DNA of 64,000 nt, taken from NCBI GenBank assembly GCA_009692585.1, contig SHYX01000003.1:1-64000 (forward strand), in the 5' to 3' direction. Both the position numbers and the translations under genes were made by a program. How positions within the stretch are numbered: position 1 is the first letter of the stretch; the number at the start of each line of letters is the position of its first letter. Positions 42,527 through 50,957 of this stretch are shown piece by piece. Source of the stretch: Myxococcales bacterium. Lineage in GTDB: Bacteria > Myxococcota > UBA796 > SXON01. The notes beneath the pieces were generated by a model that was not told the DNA's origin, made no database searches, and saw only the letters and a program-made list of their open reading frames with translations.

Positions 42527-43909
42527 GTGGAACGCCAGAACCGACTCCTCTCCATCCTCTCCGTCATCCTCCTGGTCGTCGTGGCCGTCATCGTGCTCGA
42601 CTGGCAACGCGTGGCCGACGAACCCACGGACCTCGACGCCCCACCCAGCCGCGATCTGTTCGCGTTTCAGTCCGAGGCCATCAGCCGGGTCAGCCTGAAG
42701 CGCGCCACGGACGAACTCGTGTTCGAGCGGGAGGAGGGGCAGTGGAAGATGACCAGTCCGGTCGTCGCCCTGGCGAAGGGCTCGGCGATCGAGGCAATCA
42801 TCGACCGGCTTGCGGAGGTCCGCATCGAAGACGCGGTCCTGACCGGGCCGGACGCGGACTACGGCCTGGACGAGTCCAACCGGACCGAACTCCGGCTCGA
42901 AAAAGACGACGGCACCGCGTTCACCGTGTACGTCGGCAAGGACACGCCGGTCGGGTACAAGAGTTTTGCCCAGGTGCCAGGGGACCCAGACACGCACCTG
43001 CTCGACAACCAACTGGCCAGCCTCGTCAGCAAGGGCCCCGACGAGTTCCGGAGCAAAGATGTCCTGGCGTTCACGCCCGGCAGCGTCGACCGCATCCGCA
43101 TCGTGGCCGGCGCCGTCGAGACCGTGCTGCGCAAGGACGACACCGGCTGGTGGCTGGGCGACACCGGCCCTCGCGCCGACGGCAAGCGCGTCGCCGACTG
43201 GATGTCAGCCGTGAGCCTGCTCAAGGCCGATCGGTTCCTCGACGGACAGGAGCCGGGCGCCTTGGGCCTGGACAACCCCGCGCTCTTGGTGGCCGTCAAC
43301 GATGCCGGCGGCACCCACACGCTCCGCATCGGGCCCCCCGACGGCGATGGCGCCAACGCGGCGGCCGCGGACGTCGCCTTCCGGATCGCCGCTGCCGACC
43401 TCGACAAGCTCAACCCCACCGAGCCCTGGGCCTCCGCCCGCCTCGTCGACACCCAGAGCTGGAAGGTCGACCGGATCGTCGTGAAGTTGGGCGACCAGAG
43501 CGTCGAGGCCGCGAGGAAGGACGGGTCCTGGCAAAAACCCGACGGCACGGCGGTCGACACTGCCGACAGCCTCATCGAGGCGCTCCTGGAGCTGGCGGTG
43601 GATCGCTCCGGAAGCGCGACGATGGCGGGGTCGTGGGGCCGCATCGAGCTGGGACTCGGGGCTGAAAAGCTGGTGGTGGCGATCGGCGACGCCAGCGTGG
43701 ACGGCGCGCGGGTGGCCAAGGAAGAAGCCGGGGGTCCGGCCTTCTCAATTCCAGCCGCCAGCCTCATCATCCTCGGGGACGGCGTCGCGGGAAAGTTGCC
43801 AGATAAGGCACAGCAAACCCCGGACTTCGGCGGGATGGAGGGGCTGGAAGGGCTTGGGATGGGGGGCAGCCCCGAGGAGATCCTGAAGCGGCTCCAAGGG
43901 CACCAGTAG
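42527..43909 (+). CDS. DUF4340 domain membrane-anchored protein
   Basis: A 460-residue protein with an N-terminal membrane anchor (LLSILSVILLVVVAVIVLDW; GTG start) and a large periplasmic part. ISRVSLKRATDELVFERE, QWKMTSPVVALAKGSAIEAI and AFTVYVGKDTPVGYKSFAQV are typical of DUF4340, which occurs as tandem beta-rich units. In other bacteria the gene often follows GldG-type ABC-2 transporter genes, but none is adjacent here. A short Gly/Met-rich end (DFGGMEGLEGLGMGG) closes the protein. Function unknown. The following 285 bp contain no clear gene. Confidence 0.82.
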   Translation: MERQNRLLSILSVILLVVVAVIVLDWQRVADEPTDLDAPPSRDLFAFQSEAISRVSLKRATDELVFEREEGQWKMTSPVVALAKGSAIEAIIDRLAEVRIEDAVLTGPDADYGLDESNRTELRLEKDDGTAFTVYVGKDTPVGYKSFAQVPGDPDTHLLDNQLASLVSKGPDEFRSKDVLAFTPGSVDRIRIVAGAVETVLRKDDTGWWLGDTGPRADGKRVADWMSAVSLLKADRFLDGQEPGALGLDNPALLVAVNDAGGTHTLRIGPPDGDGANAAAADVAFRIAAADLDKLNPTEPWASARLVDTQSWKVDRIVVKLGDQSVEAARKDGSWQKPDGTAVDTADSLIEALLELAVDRSGSATMAGSWGRIELGLGAEKLVVAIGDASVDGARVAKEEAGGPAFSIPAASLIILGDGVAGKLPDKAQQTPDFGGMEGLEGLGMGGSPEEILKRLQGHQ

Positions 43910-44194
43910 GGCACAGCCGGGTGGTCGGGTCACCAGGAGCAGAGGCCGGGCACGTCGGCCCGAGCGACGAACGTCTCCACCCACCGAATCGCATCTGTCC
44001 GCCGGAGTCGACTCGCGCGAGCGTGGCGACCGGAGAGTCCGATGCCCCGTGCCAAACCCCTTCCCGTGAAGCGTTCGGCTGCCGTTGCGGCGCTGCACGA
44101 AGTCAACGCCCACTCGTTGTCTTGGTGGCGGCGCCGTCTGTTGGCGAGGTGGATACCGCCGTACAACGCTCACCCAACTCTCATCCGCGTGCGC

Positions 44195-45007
44195 CTACCC
44201 CCCGATCCACGCGTCATGACTCACAAACAGGTCGTTCATGCCGATGCGGGTGGACAGCGCGACGATCTCTTCGTCTTCCGGCGGATCGAAGGTCGTTTCA
44301 GCCCATAGTACCAGGAGCCGAAGCGTGGTGTCACCGGGCTCCTCGAACCAGAGTTCGATGGCGTACGACTGCTCGATGCGCTCGCCGCCCGCTTCCGCGT
44401 CCGCGCCCGCTTTCATCCAGCCCCGCGAAGCGCGGGCGGCCCGACCGTCCTCCAGCTCCAGGTCCCGCCAGTCCTTGAACAACGTGAACGACACCGTCAT
44501 CGCGATGTTCTTCTTGGTGATCGTGTTCTCGGTACGCAAGAACTCGCAGCTGTCCGGGTAGCAGTCCTGCCCATCCAGGAAGGTGCGCGTGTAGGCGAGC
44601 GCGTAGGGCTCCACACCGACCTGGGCGGCCAACAGCGCGATGGGATCGTGCGCGCCCGGCGTGAAGGGCGAGCGCCACGCCAGCGCCACGGGCACGGTCA
44701 GGCCCGGGTCGCGATCCGGCCTGACCAGCGCTGCGACATCGTCCACAACGAGCTCGCCGGGGGTGAGCGAGCGCACGGTCACGTCGCCGTCCAGGTCGAG
44801 CTCCGCGGCGATCTCCACCTCGAGTTGCTCCAGCGCGCGGACGATGACCGTCGGGTCCTCGTCGTCGAAGGCGCCGAGCGCGGCGACCGCCGCGTCGCTG
44901 AACGGCTCGGACGCGTCAGGGGGCTGCTCGCAGGCGGTGAAGACCAGGGCCAATATGGTCAGGATTCCCGCGCCCGTCGGTCGGCGACGGCACGGCACGG
45001 CGAGCAT
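44195..45007 (-). CDS. Predicted lipoprotein of unknown function
   Basis: A 270-residue lipoprotein. The ATG at 45007 gives MLAVPCRRRPTGAGILTILA with a lipobox at FTAC a few residues on. The ATG and first codons overlap the end of the dead receiver-domain sequence, from whose frame the start has apparently been taken. The mature protein has an acidic N-terminal part (VIVRALEQLEVEIAAELDLD), a Cys pair in DGQDCYPDSCEF, a Lys-containing beta segment and a C-terminal strand region. No family recognised. Monocistronic. Confidence 0.65.
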   Translation of the reverse strand: MLAVPCRRRPTGAGILTILALVFTACEQPPDASEPFSDAAVAALGAFDDEDPTVIVRALEQLEVEIAAELDLDGDVTVRSLTPGELVVDDVAALVRPDRDPGLTVPVALAWRSPFTPGAHDPIALLAAQVGVEPYALAYTRTFLDGQDCYPDSCEFLRTENTITKKNIAMTVSFTLFKDWRDLELEDGRAARASRGWMKAGADAEAGGERIEQSYAIELWFEEPGDTTLRLLVLWAETTFDPPEDEEIVALSTRIGMNDLFVSHDAWIGG

Positions 45008-45290
45008 GAACTTCGCGACGTCGGGCGTCATCGAACCTCCGGAGACGAACAGTACACCTTCGCACCGCGGGCTGTCGCGCGCCACCCGTTCGCCGTACAG
45101 CTCGATGCCGGAGTCGGTCGGAAGCACCACATCGAGGATCACCACGTCCTAGCCCGCGTCCTCCCGTTGAGCACCGACGCCGTTCGCGTCGGTCTCCACG
45201 GTCAAATGGTGCCGCGAGAGGTAGCTCCGGAGCCCATCGCCCAGCCCGGGCTCGGCGTCGATCACCCGCACGCGGCCCCGGACGGGCAGT
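45008..45290 (-). pseudogene. Response-regulator receiver domain with in-frame stop (remnant of a hybrid kinase or regulator)
   Basis: Minus-strand codons from about 45290 read RGRVRVIDAEPGLGDGLRSY, the start of a receiver domain with acidic-pocket residues D-A-E in place of D-D-E. After NGVGAQREDAG an in-frame TAG at 45151-45149 follows. The same frame then resumes with DVVILDVVLPTDSGIELYGE, containing the phospho-acceptor Asp (ILD), and VLFVSGG, ending in AVPC. A few residues before the stop are also missing relative to the family. Such sequences often form the C-terminus of hybrid histidine kinases (RGRV-x-V-D-D-E), and no kinase part is present. It is a clear remnant. Confidence 0.72.
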
Positions 45291-45337
45291 ATCGGTGAGG
45301 GAGCACACCGGGCGCGACCGATGCGTCGCCCCCAGGC

Positions 45338-45374
45338 GGGAGGCGGCCGGGCCACGGGTGCTGTTTCTGGTTAG
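45338..45374 (+). repeat. 37-bp element, copy 2 (perfect repeat of 10202-10238, inverted)
   Basis: Identical over 37 bp to 10202-10238 on the opposite strand, and in the same orientation relative to the following gene. It ends 9 nt before the slyX ATG. It includes ggccgggcc and ends ctgtttctggttag, the last bases of which could be part of a -10 region. Confidence 0.8.
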
Positions 45375-45383
45375 TAGCAGGCG

Positions 45384-45587
45384 ATGGACCTCCCCGAAGA
45401 CCGCGCCGACGCCCTGGAATCCCGCGTTGCCTGGCTGGAAAAAAGTCTCGGCGAGCTCGACGAGGTCGTCCGCGCGCTCGGCGACGACCTGCGCCGGATG
45501 CGGGACGAGGTCGCCCAGCTCCGAGACGCCCAGGCAGGCGACGGATCGGAGCCCGGGCCGCGGTACGAGGTGCCGCCACACTATTGA
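45384..45587 (+). CDS. slyX: SlyX family coiled-coil protein
   Basis: A 67-residue protein: a single coiled coil (residues ~7-48, ESRVAWLEKSLGELDEVVRA) and the family-typical C-terminal PRYEVPPHY. SlyX proteins are small, widely conserved and of unknown function; in Escherichia coli the gene lies near fkpA/slyD. Length is normal. It is monocistronic here, preceded by the 37-bp repeat at 45338-45374 that also precedes the rhomboid-like gene. Confidence 0.85.
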   Translation: MDLPEDRADALESRVAWLEKSLGELDEVVRALGDDLRRMRDEVAQLRDAQAGDGSEPGPRYEVPPHY

Positions 45588-45627
45588 CTGCCAACGCCCC
45601 TTCCCCCGGCGCTCCTGGCGCGGTAGC

Positions 45628-46983
45628 ATGCCCCGATCGAGCGTGCCCATGTTCCTGTCCCTCTTTCTCGCCGCATGTACCGACTACAACCTCAGCAGTG
45701 GCGAGCCACCGGTGGGGAAGGATCGCGAGCGCGAGGAGGACGAACCGGTCAAGGACCCGGGTCCGGATCCCGACATCGAGGTGAGCCCCAGTTCGATCGA
45801 CTTCGGAAACGTGCTCCGCGATTGTGACGGCCAACCCGTCGAGGTCACCATCACCAACAAGGGCAAAGCAGCGCTGCGCGTACGTGACATCGCCCTGACT
45901 GGGGACGCGCTCGCAAAGTTCAGCGAGGACGGGAAGGAAGTGGAGCTTGCCCTGGGCGAGACGTACACCTTCGAGGTGCAGTTCAGCCCTTCGGCCTACG
46001 TCACCTACGAGGTGGACCTCGAGGTCAACTCCAACGACCCGGACGAGGGCATCACCACGGTTCCGGTCATCGGCACCGGCACCTCCGGCAGCATCTACGA
46101 AGAGAGCTTCGAGCAGACCTACATCGACGCGCCCATCGACGTCTTGTGGGTCCTGGACAACTCCGGGTCGATGGACGAATCGCTCAGCCGCCTCAACGAC
46201 CAGCTCGATCTGTTCATCGGCGCGTTCCTGGCGCTGGGCCTCGACTTCCACATCGGCGTCGTCACCACCGACATGGACAGCGCCTCGCAGTCGGGCAAAC
46301 TCCAGGGCTCGCCGACGTACATCGACGGCAGCACCAGCGACCCAGTGGCCAAGTTCCAGGCGCGCGCCTCGGTCGGCAGCGGCGGCTCGGGGGACGAAAA
46401 GGGACTCGACGCCGCGAAGACCGCGATGACCGACCCGCTGCTGACTGGCGCCAACAGCGGCTTTCTGCGCAGCGATTCCACGATCAGCGTCATCGTGCTG
46501 AGCGACGAGAACGACAGCTCCAGCGTCAACGCCACCGCGTTCACCCGCTGGTTCGAGGGGCTGCGCACTGACCCCGACCAGACCACGTTCAACGCCTTCG
46601 TTGGCGACAGCGGCTTCGGGTGCACCGGCGGCGACCTGTGGACGGGGGACTTCATCGAGGCGGTCGGTGGGGACGTCTACATCGACGTCGCGGCGAACAC
46701 CGACGGTTTCTTCGCCAGCATCTGCAGTGAAGACTTCGCGGCGCCGGTCACCAACATGGCCCGTTCGAGCGCCGGCATGAAGTCGACCTTCGAGCTGACC
46801 GAGATCCCCAGCGACATCAGCCGGATGGAGGTGCTCGTCGACGGCAAGGCCACCGACTCCGACGGCATCGATGGGTACACCTACGACGCCGGCGACAACA
46901 GCATCACCTTCCACGGCGACGCCTTCCCGGACGCCCTCGCCAGCATCGAGGTCTCCTACCCGATCGACGAAAGCTGTCCGTGA
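45628..46983 (+). CDS. VWA-domain lipoprotein with ASPM/choice-of-anchor-D-like domain
   Basis: A 451-residue lipoprotein (MPRSSVPMFLSLFLAAC, lipobox LAAC; a second ATG at 45649 is possible). After an acidic linker, residues ~52-150 form an ASPM/SPD-2/Hydin or choice-of-anchor-D beta-sandwich (SIDFGNVLRDCDGQPVEVTI). A von Willebrand A domain follows, with the MIDAS motif DNSGS at Asp177 (VLWVLDNSGSM) and metal-contact segments further on. A C-terminal small beta domain ends the protein. VWA domains bind partners through a metal ion. The stop overlaps the GTG of the peroxidase-like gene (GTGA), so this surface protein is co-translated with arsenosugar-type genes. Confidence 0.82.
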   Translation: MPRSSVPMFLSLFLAACTDYNLSSGEPPVGKDREREEDEPVKDPGPDPDIEVSPSSIDFGNVLRDCDGQPVEVTITNKGKAALRVRDIALTGDALAKFSEDGKEVELALGETYTFEVQFSPSAYVTYEVDLEVNSNDPDEGITTVPVIGTGTSGSIYEESFEQTYIDAPIDVLWVLDNSGSMDESLSRLNDQLDLFIGAFLALGLDFHIGVVTTDMDSASQSGKLQGSPTYIDGSTSDPVAKFQARASVGSGGSGDEKGLDAAKTAMTDPLLTGANSGFLRSDSTISVIVLSDENDSSSVNATAFTRWFEGLRTDPDQTTFNAFVGDSGFGCTGGDLWTGDFIEAVGGDVYIDVAANTDGFFASICSEDFAAPVTNMARSSAGMKSTFELTEIPSDISRMEVLVDGKATDSDGIDGYTYDAGDNSITFHGDAFPDALASIEVSYPIDESCP

Positions 46984-47312
46984 GCGAGTACTACAAACAC
47001 GACCACCTCGCGGGCTTCGGCGGCGTGGCCGCAGCCTCCCCCGAGCTTGGCAAGAAATTCTTCGATTGGTACGGCGCGGTCTTTACCGCGGGCGCGCTCA
47101 GCGAGCGCGAGAAGTGCCTCATCGCTCTCGCCGTGGCGCACGCGGTGCACTGTCCGTACTGCATCGACGCGTACACCGAGGAAAGCCTGGCGAAGGGCGC
47201 CGACCTCGAGCAGATGACCGAGGCGCTCATGGTCGCGACCGCCATCCGCGGCGGGGCCACGCTGGTGCACGGGATGCAGATGCTCGACAAGGCGAAGCAG
47301 CTGGGCGTGTAG
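46980..47312 (+). CDS. Arsenosugar biosynthesis-associated peroxidase-like protein (carboxymuconolactone decarboxylase family)
   Basis: A 110-residue AhpD/CMD-fold protein. The family redox motif is HCPYCIDAY (Cys58, Cys61), within AHAVHCPYC; the ending is also family-like (ATAIRGGATLVHGMQMLDKA). Proteins with N-terminal YYKHDHLAGFG are a specific subgroup found beside the radical SAM enzyme ArsS. The GTG start overlaps the stop of the VWA lipoprotein and its TAG directly precedes the GTG of arsS, so the three form one operon. Expected role: thiol-disulfide or peroxide chemistry linked to arsenic metabolism in the cytoplasm. Confidence 0.86.
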   Translation: MSEYYKHDHLAGFGGVAAASPELGKKFFDWYGAVFTAGALSEREKCLIALAVAHAVHCPYCIDAYTEESLAKGADLEQMTEALMVATAIRGGATLVHGMQMLDKAKQLGV

Positions 47313-48347
47313 GTGGCGGCGAGCAGCCTACGGTCTCGCGGGAGTCCGCTCGCGGCGCCCTCAGCGCAACTGGCGTGCCTCGACGCCCGCGGAATCGACG
47401 TGCCTCCGTTCGAGGCGCGCCTGCGTGCCGCCGGGCTGCCCCCCTTGCTCCGCGGCCGGCTCGAGGTGCTCCAGGTCCACATCGGCCGGCTCTGCAACAT
47501 GGTGTGCCGCCATTGCCACGTCGACGCCGGTCCGGACCAGACGGTCGCCAACATGAACCGCGCCACGCTGGAGCGGGTCCTGGACGCCGTGGACCGCTGC
47601 GAGGCCCACACCGTGGACATCACCGGGGGGGCCCCGGAACTCAATCCCCACTTCCGCTGGTTCGTGGAGGCCTGCGCGAGCCGGGGCCGACACGTGATCG
47701 ATCGGTGCAATCTCACGGTGCTGTTGCTGCCACAGTTCGCCGATCTGCCCACGTTCCTCGCCGCGCAAGGCGTGGAGGTGGTGGCCTCGCTCCCGCACTG
47801 GCGTCGGCCGAGCACCGACCGCCAGCGCGGCGATGGCACCTTCGACAAGAGCGTCGCGGCCTTGCGGCTGCTCAATGCCGCCGGCTACGGACGGGACGAC
47901 CCCCGCCGACGCCTCACCTTGATGCACAACCCCGTCGGGGCGTTCATCCCGAGCGCCGCTGCGGGAATGGAGCGCGAGTGGAAGTCGGGGCTCGCTCGAG
48001 AGCACGGCATCCACTTCGACCGCCTGATCACCCTGACCAACATGCCCATCGCCCGCTTTCTGGAAGGACTGGAGACCGCGAGGCAGACCGCGGCGTACCT
48101 CCACCGCCTGCACGCGGCGTTCAACCCCGCCGCCGTGGAGGGGCTGATGTGCCGCAACACCCTCTCGATCGGCTGGGACGGGACCCTCTATGACTGCGAT
48201 TTCAACAACGTCCTGGCGCTCCGAGCCGACGGACACCGCACCATCGCCGAGTTCGACCCCACCGCGTTCGGCCCCATCGTCACGCGGCGGCACTGCTACG
48301 GATGTACCGCCGGGAGCGGATCGAGCTGCGGGGGCGCTACGGTCTGA
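47313..48347 (+). CDS. arsS: Arsenosugar biosynthesis radical SAM enzyme ArsS
   Basis: A 344-residue radical S-adenosylmethionine protein. The [4Fe-4S]-binding motif is LCNMVCRHCH (Cys61, Cys65, Cys68; spacing C-x3-C-x2-C). Further family marks are VDITGGAPELNPHFRW, LTLMHNPVGAFIP, LMCRNTLSIGWDGTLYDCDF and the terminal HCYGCTAGSGSSCGGA. ArsS is reported to transfer the 5'-deoxyadenosyl group to dimethylarsenic species on the way to arsenosugars, after methylation by ArsM. No arsM, arsR or efflux gene is in the window. The start GTG directly abuts the previous stop. Confidence 0.9.
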   Translation: MAASSLRSRGSPLAAPSAQLACLDARGIDVPPFEARLRAAGLPPLLRGRLEVLQVHIGRLCNMVCRHCHVDAGPDQTVANMNRATLERVLDAVDRCEAHTVDITGGAPELNPHFRWFVEACASRGRHVIDRCNLTVLLLPQFADLPTFLAAQGVEVVASLPHWRRPSTDRQRGDGTFDKSVAALRLLNAAGYGRDDPRRRLTLMHNPVGAFIPSAAAGMEREWKSGLAREHGIHFDRLITLTNMPIARFLEGLETARQTAAYLHRLHAAFNPAAVEGLMCRNTLSIGWDGTLYDCDFNNVLALRADGHRTIAEFDPTAFGPIVTRRHCYGCTAGSGSSCGGATV

Positions 48348-48364
48348 TCGAAAGCGGCCCTGCC

Positions 48365-48937
48365 CTACGCCAACGGCCCCCGAAAAACCACCAGCTCCAA
48401 CATCTTGACCGGGGTCAGCGGCCGACTCTGGCTCGCCGGAACCCGCGCAATCCGCCGCACGATGTCCATCCCGACGAGCACACGGCCGAAAACACCGTGT
48501 TTGCCGTCAAGATGGGGCGTTGGCGTCTCGGTGATGAAGAACTGACACCCCTGGGTGTGCGGCCGACCCTGGTTCGCCATGCTCAGCGTCCCCGGGCGTT
48601 CGTGACGCAATCGCAGCGCGCTGGGCTCGTCCAGCCAGCGATAGCCGGCCGTACCCGCGCCGGTGCCGGTCGGGTCCCCTGTCTGGATCATGAAGTCGGG
48701 GATCACCCGATGAAAGAGCGTTCCCGGGTACAGCGGTCGCGAACTCACCACACCTTTGGGGTCGGTCCACTCGACGTTCCCCAGCGCCAACGCGACAAAG
48801 TTGGCGACGGTTCGGGGAGCGTCAGCCTCGAACAACTCACACCGGAGCTCGCCCAGGGTGGTCCGAATCGTCACCTGAAGCGGGCCCTCACCGGCGAGCG
48901 AGAGGGGCGGGGCCGGCGTGTCGACGGCATCACTCAT
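48365..48937 (-). CDS. Cyclophilin-type peptidyl-prolyl isomerase
   Basis: A 190-residue cytoplasmic cyclophilin (no signal peptide with the chosen ATG MSDAVDTPAPP). The catalytic Arg and neighbours are in LFHRVIPDFMIQTGDPTGTG, followed by GTLSMANQGRPHTQGCQFFI and GKHGVFGRVLVGMDIV. A cyclophilin of a different subgroup lies in the opposite direction at 49857, so the window contains two. A longer upstream frame with MGDVLTAFLRAG is less likely. Convergent with arsS. Confidence 0.88.
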   Translation of the reverse strand: MSDAVDTPAPPLSLAGEGPLQVTIRTTLGELRCELFEADAPRTVANFVALALGNVEWTDPKGVVSSRPLYPGTLFHRVIPDFMIQTGDPTGTGAGTAGYRWLDEPSALRLRHERPGTLSMANQGRPHTQGCQFFITETPTPHLDGKHGVFGRVLVGMDIVRRIARVPASQSRPLTPVKMLELVVFRGPLA

Positions 48938-49015
48938 TCCCGCCACGTAGCCCGCCCGCAAGAAGGCTGTCAGGACGTCACCCACTCGCGCACGGGCGGG
49001 CTAGGCGGCACGGGC

Positions 49016-49834
49016 ATGTTGTTGTTCAGTCTCTTCGGCTGTGACCCTGCTGCGGCAGAGTTGTCCTGGAGTGTCCCACCGGTGGACCTCGGGGAGGCCG
49101 TGGCCGACGACAGTGGCTTCGATCCGGCCAACGGCGACGTGCTCGGGGCGGCGTTCCCCGAGTTGATGCCCGGATGGGGGGGCGCCATGCCCACCGCCGA
49201 CGTCCCGCTCGCCATCTGGGAAATCGCGCTGCACCACCTCGTGGCCGAGACGGGCGTGTGCCCATCCCGGACCCTCGACGGCGCCACCACCACCTACGAG
49301 TCCGGATGCCGCTCGAAGCACGGTTACGACTGGGACGGCACCGTCACCGTCCAAGCGTGGGAGGAGGAGGGCCGCGAGGTGGAGCGCTACGACTTCGACA
49401 TCCAGGTCGTCGGCGATGTCGACGCGCCGCGCTTCGACAGCCTTGCCCTGCGGGGCAGCCTCGTCCATGCGGAAGGCGGCGTCGTCGATCACGCCGACGT
49501 GAACCTGCAGGCGGAGCTGCTCGGGTACTTCGAGGCGCGGCACCTCCCGGACGATCCGCACATCGCGACCTGGTCCGACTGGCAGGCCAGCGGAAGCGTG
49601 GAGCAGGACGGCGGGGCCATGCTCATCGATCTCGCCGCCGATGTCGGCGGCAGCGGCGGGTTCTCTCTGGTCGCTGGGGACCTTGCCGTGGATGACGCCT
49701 GCCCGGTCGAGCCGAGCGGCACGGCCCGGATGAGCGTCGCGGTGATCGCGAATTTCGAGGGTCCTGCGGGTTGTGACGCCTGCGCGAACATCGAAAGTGA
49801 CGATGGCTCGGTCGAGGCCTGCGCCCCGCGTTAG
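49016..49834 (+). CDS. Predicted lipoprotein of unknown function
   Basis: A 272-residue lipoprotein with the very short signal MLLFSLFGC (lipobox LFGC). The mature part is acidic with beta-strand character ([20 protein letters not shown]) and four later Cys residues in two pairs (GVCPSRT...SGCRSKH and CDACANIE), suggesting disulfides. No family recognised. It is followed by a gap of 22 nt and a cyclophilin with its own Shine-Dalgarno sequence, so it may lead the cyclophilin-lspA group. Confidence 0.62.
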   Translation: MLLFSLFGCDPAAAELSWSVPPVDLGEAVADDSGFDPANGDVLGAAFPELMPGWGGAMPTADVPLAIWEIALHHLVAETGVCPSRTLDGATTTYESGCRSKHGYDWDGTVTVQAWEEEGREVERYDFDIQVVGDVDAPRFDSLALRGSLVHAEGGVVDHADVNLQAELLGYFEARHLPDDPHIATWSDWQASGSVEQDGGAMLIDLAADVGGSGGFSLVAGDLAVDDACPVEPSGTARMSVAVIANFEGPAGCDACANIESDDGSVEACAPR

Positions 49835-49856
49835 CAGCGCGACCACCGGAGCTTTC

Positions 49857-50366
49857 ATGGCCAATCCCACCGCGACGTTCGACACCTCGGAAGGCACCTT
49901 CGTCGCCGAGATCTACCTCGATCAGACGCCGATCACCGCCGCCAACTTTCTGAGCCTCGCCAAAAGCGGCTTCTACGACGGTCTGCACTTCCACCGGGTA
50001 ATTCCCAGCTTCATGCTCCAGTTCGGCTGCAAGCACAGCAAGGACCCCACCGACTCCCGCGCGGGTACCGGCGAGTCCCCGCTCGGCAATTGCAAGGACG
50101 AGTTCACGACCAAGCTCAGCAACCTGCCGGGCACGCTCTCGATGGCCAACACCGGCCGGCCCAACTCGGGCGGCTCGCAGTTCTTCGTGAACACCGTGCA
50201 CAACAGCTACCTCGACTGGTTCGACACCCGCACGCCCAGCCAACACCCGGTCTTCGGCAAGGTGACCACCGGCATGGAGGTGGTCGGCAAGATCGAAGCC
50301 CTTGGTAGCCGCACCGGGGCGCCAACCAGGCCGATCCGGATGAACAAGGTCACGATCTCCGATTAG
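49857..50366 (+). CDS. Cyclophilin-type peptidyl-prolyl isomerase
   Basis: A 169-residue cyclophilin close to bacterial Ppi[21 protein letters not shown], the catalytic Arg in [36 protein letters not shown] and [14 protein letters not shown]. The insertion [14 protein letters not shown] is typical of a bacterial subgroup. No signal peptide, so it should be cytoplasmic. The ATG is preceded by GGAG at a normal distance. lspA follows after 10 nt, so both are probably co-transcribed. Confidence 0.9.
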   Translation: MANPTATFDTSEGTFVAEIYLDQTPITAANFLSLAKSGFYDGLHFHRVIPSFMLQFGCKHSKDPTDSRAGTGESPLGNCKDEFTTKLSNLPGTLSMANTGRPNSGGSQFFVNTVHNSYLDWFDTRTPSQHPVFGKVTTGMEVVGKIEALGSRTGAPTRPIRMNKVTISD

Positions 50367-50376
50367 GGGGTCGAGA

Positions 50377-50943
50377 ATGTCGCCCAAGTCCCGGTGGTTC
50401 CTGAGCTTCATGCTCTGGTTCCTCGCGTTCGACCAGGGTACCAAGGTGCTCACCCGGATCCTGCTCCGCGAACGGGTGGACGAGTTCGTGATCATTCCCG
50501 GGTGGCTCGGATTCTCCCACGCCGAGAACAGGGGCGCGGCTTTCTCCGCGCTGGCCGACAGTCCCAACCGGATGGTGATCTTCCTGACCTTCACCGCCGT
50601 GGCCGTCGTGGCGATCGCCGCCGGCGCCTGGATGCTCAACCCCCGCGACCGGTGGCCGGCTGCGGCTCTGGGGGTGCTTCTGTCGGGGGCGCTCGGAAAC
50701 GGCATCGACCGCGCCCTGTTCGGGCAGGTGACCGACATGATCAAGGTCTCTGTGGGTTCGGGTCCGCTCAAGGAGTGGTGCCTCGAGCACTACCGCACCA
50801 ACGTCTGGCCGATCTTCAACGTCGCCGACAGCGCCATCTGGATCGGCATCATCGGCTTCCCGTTGGCCTACCTCTTCGTCCGGGATGCCGCCGGCGGCGA
50901 GACGAACGTGGCCGTGGACGGGTCAGCCCCGTCGTTGGAGTGA
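50377..50943 (+). CDS. lspA: Lipoprotein signal peptidase (signal peptidase II)
   Basis: A 188-residue inner-membrane aspartyl protease with four membrane helices. It cleaves the signal peptide before the lipid-modified Cys of prolipoproteins. Conserved parts: FLAFDQGTKVL, HAENRGAAFSAL, the first catalytic Asp in GNGIDRALFG (Asp111), and the second in FNVADSAIWIGI (Asp151). The insert between the two (TDMIKVSVGSGPLKEWCLEH) is somewhat longer than in E. coli, as in some deltaproteobacterial forms. Its presence matches the many lipoprotein genes around it. Confidence 0.93.
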   Translation: MSPKSRWFLSFMLWFLAFDQGTKVLTRILLRERVDEFVIIPGWLGFSHAENRGAAFSALADSPNRMVIFLTFTAVAVVAIAAGAWMLNPRDRWPAAALGVLLSGALGNGIDRALFGQVTDMIKVSVGSGPLKEWCLEHYRTNVWPIFNVADSAIWIGIIGFPLAYLFVRDAAGGETNVAVDGSAPSLE

Positions 50944-50957
50944 CACCTGCCCCCCCT

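Noticed and set aside
43910..44194. Small genes between the DUF4340 gene and the lipoprotein at 44195
   Set aside because: Open frames on both strands give Arg/Trp/Pro-rich products without signal, domain or ribosome-binding site.
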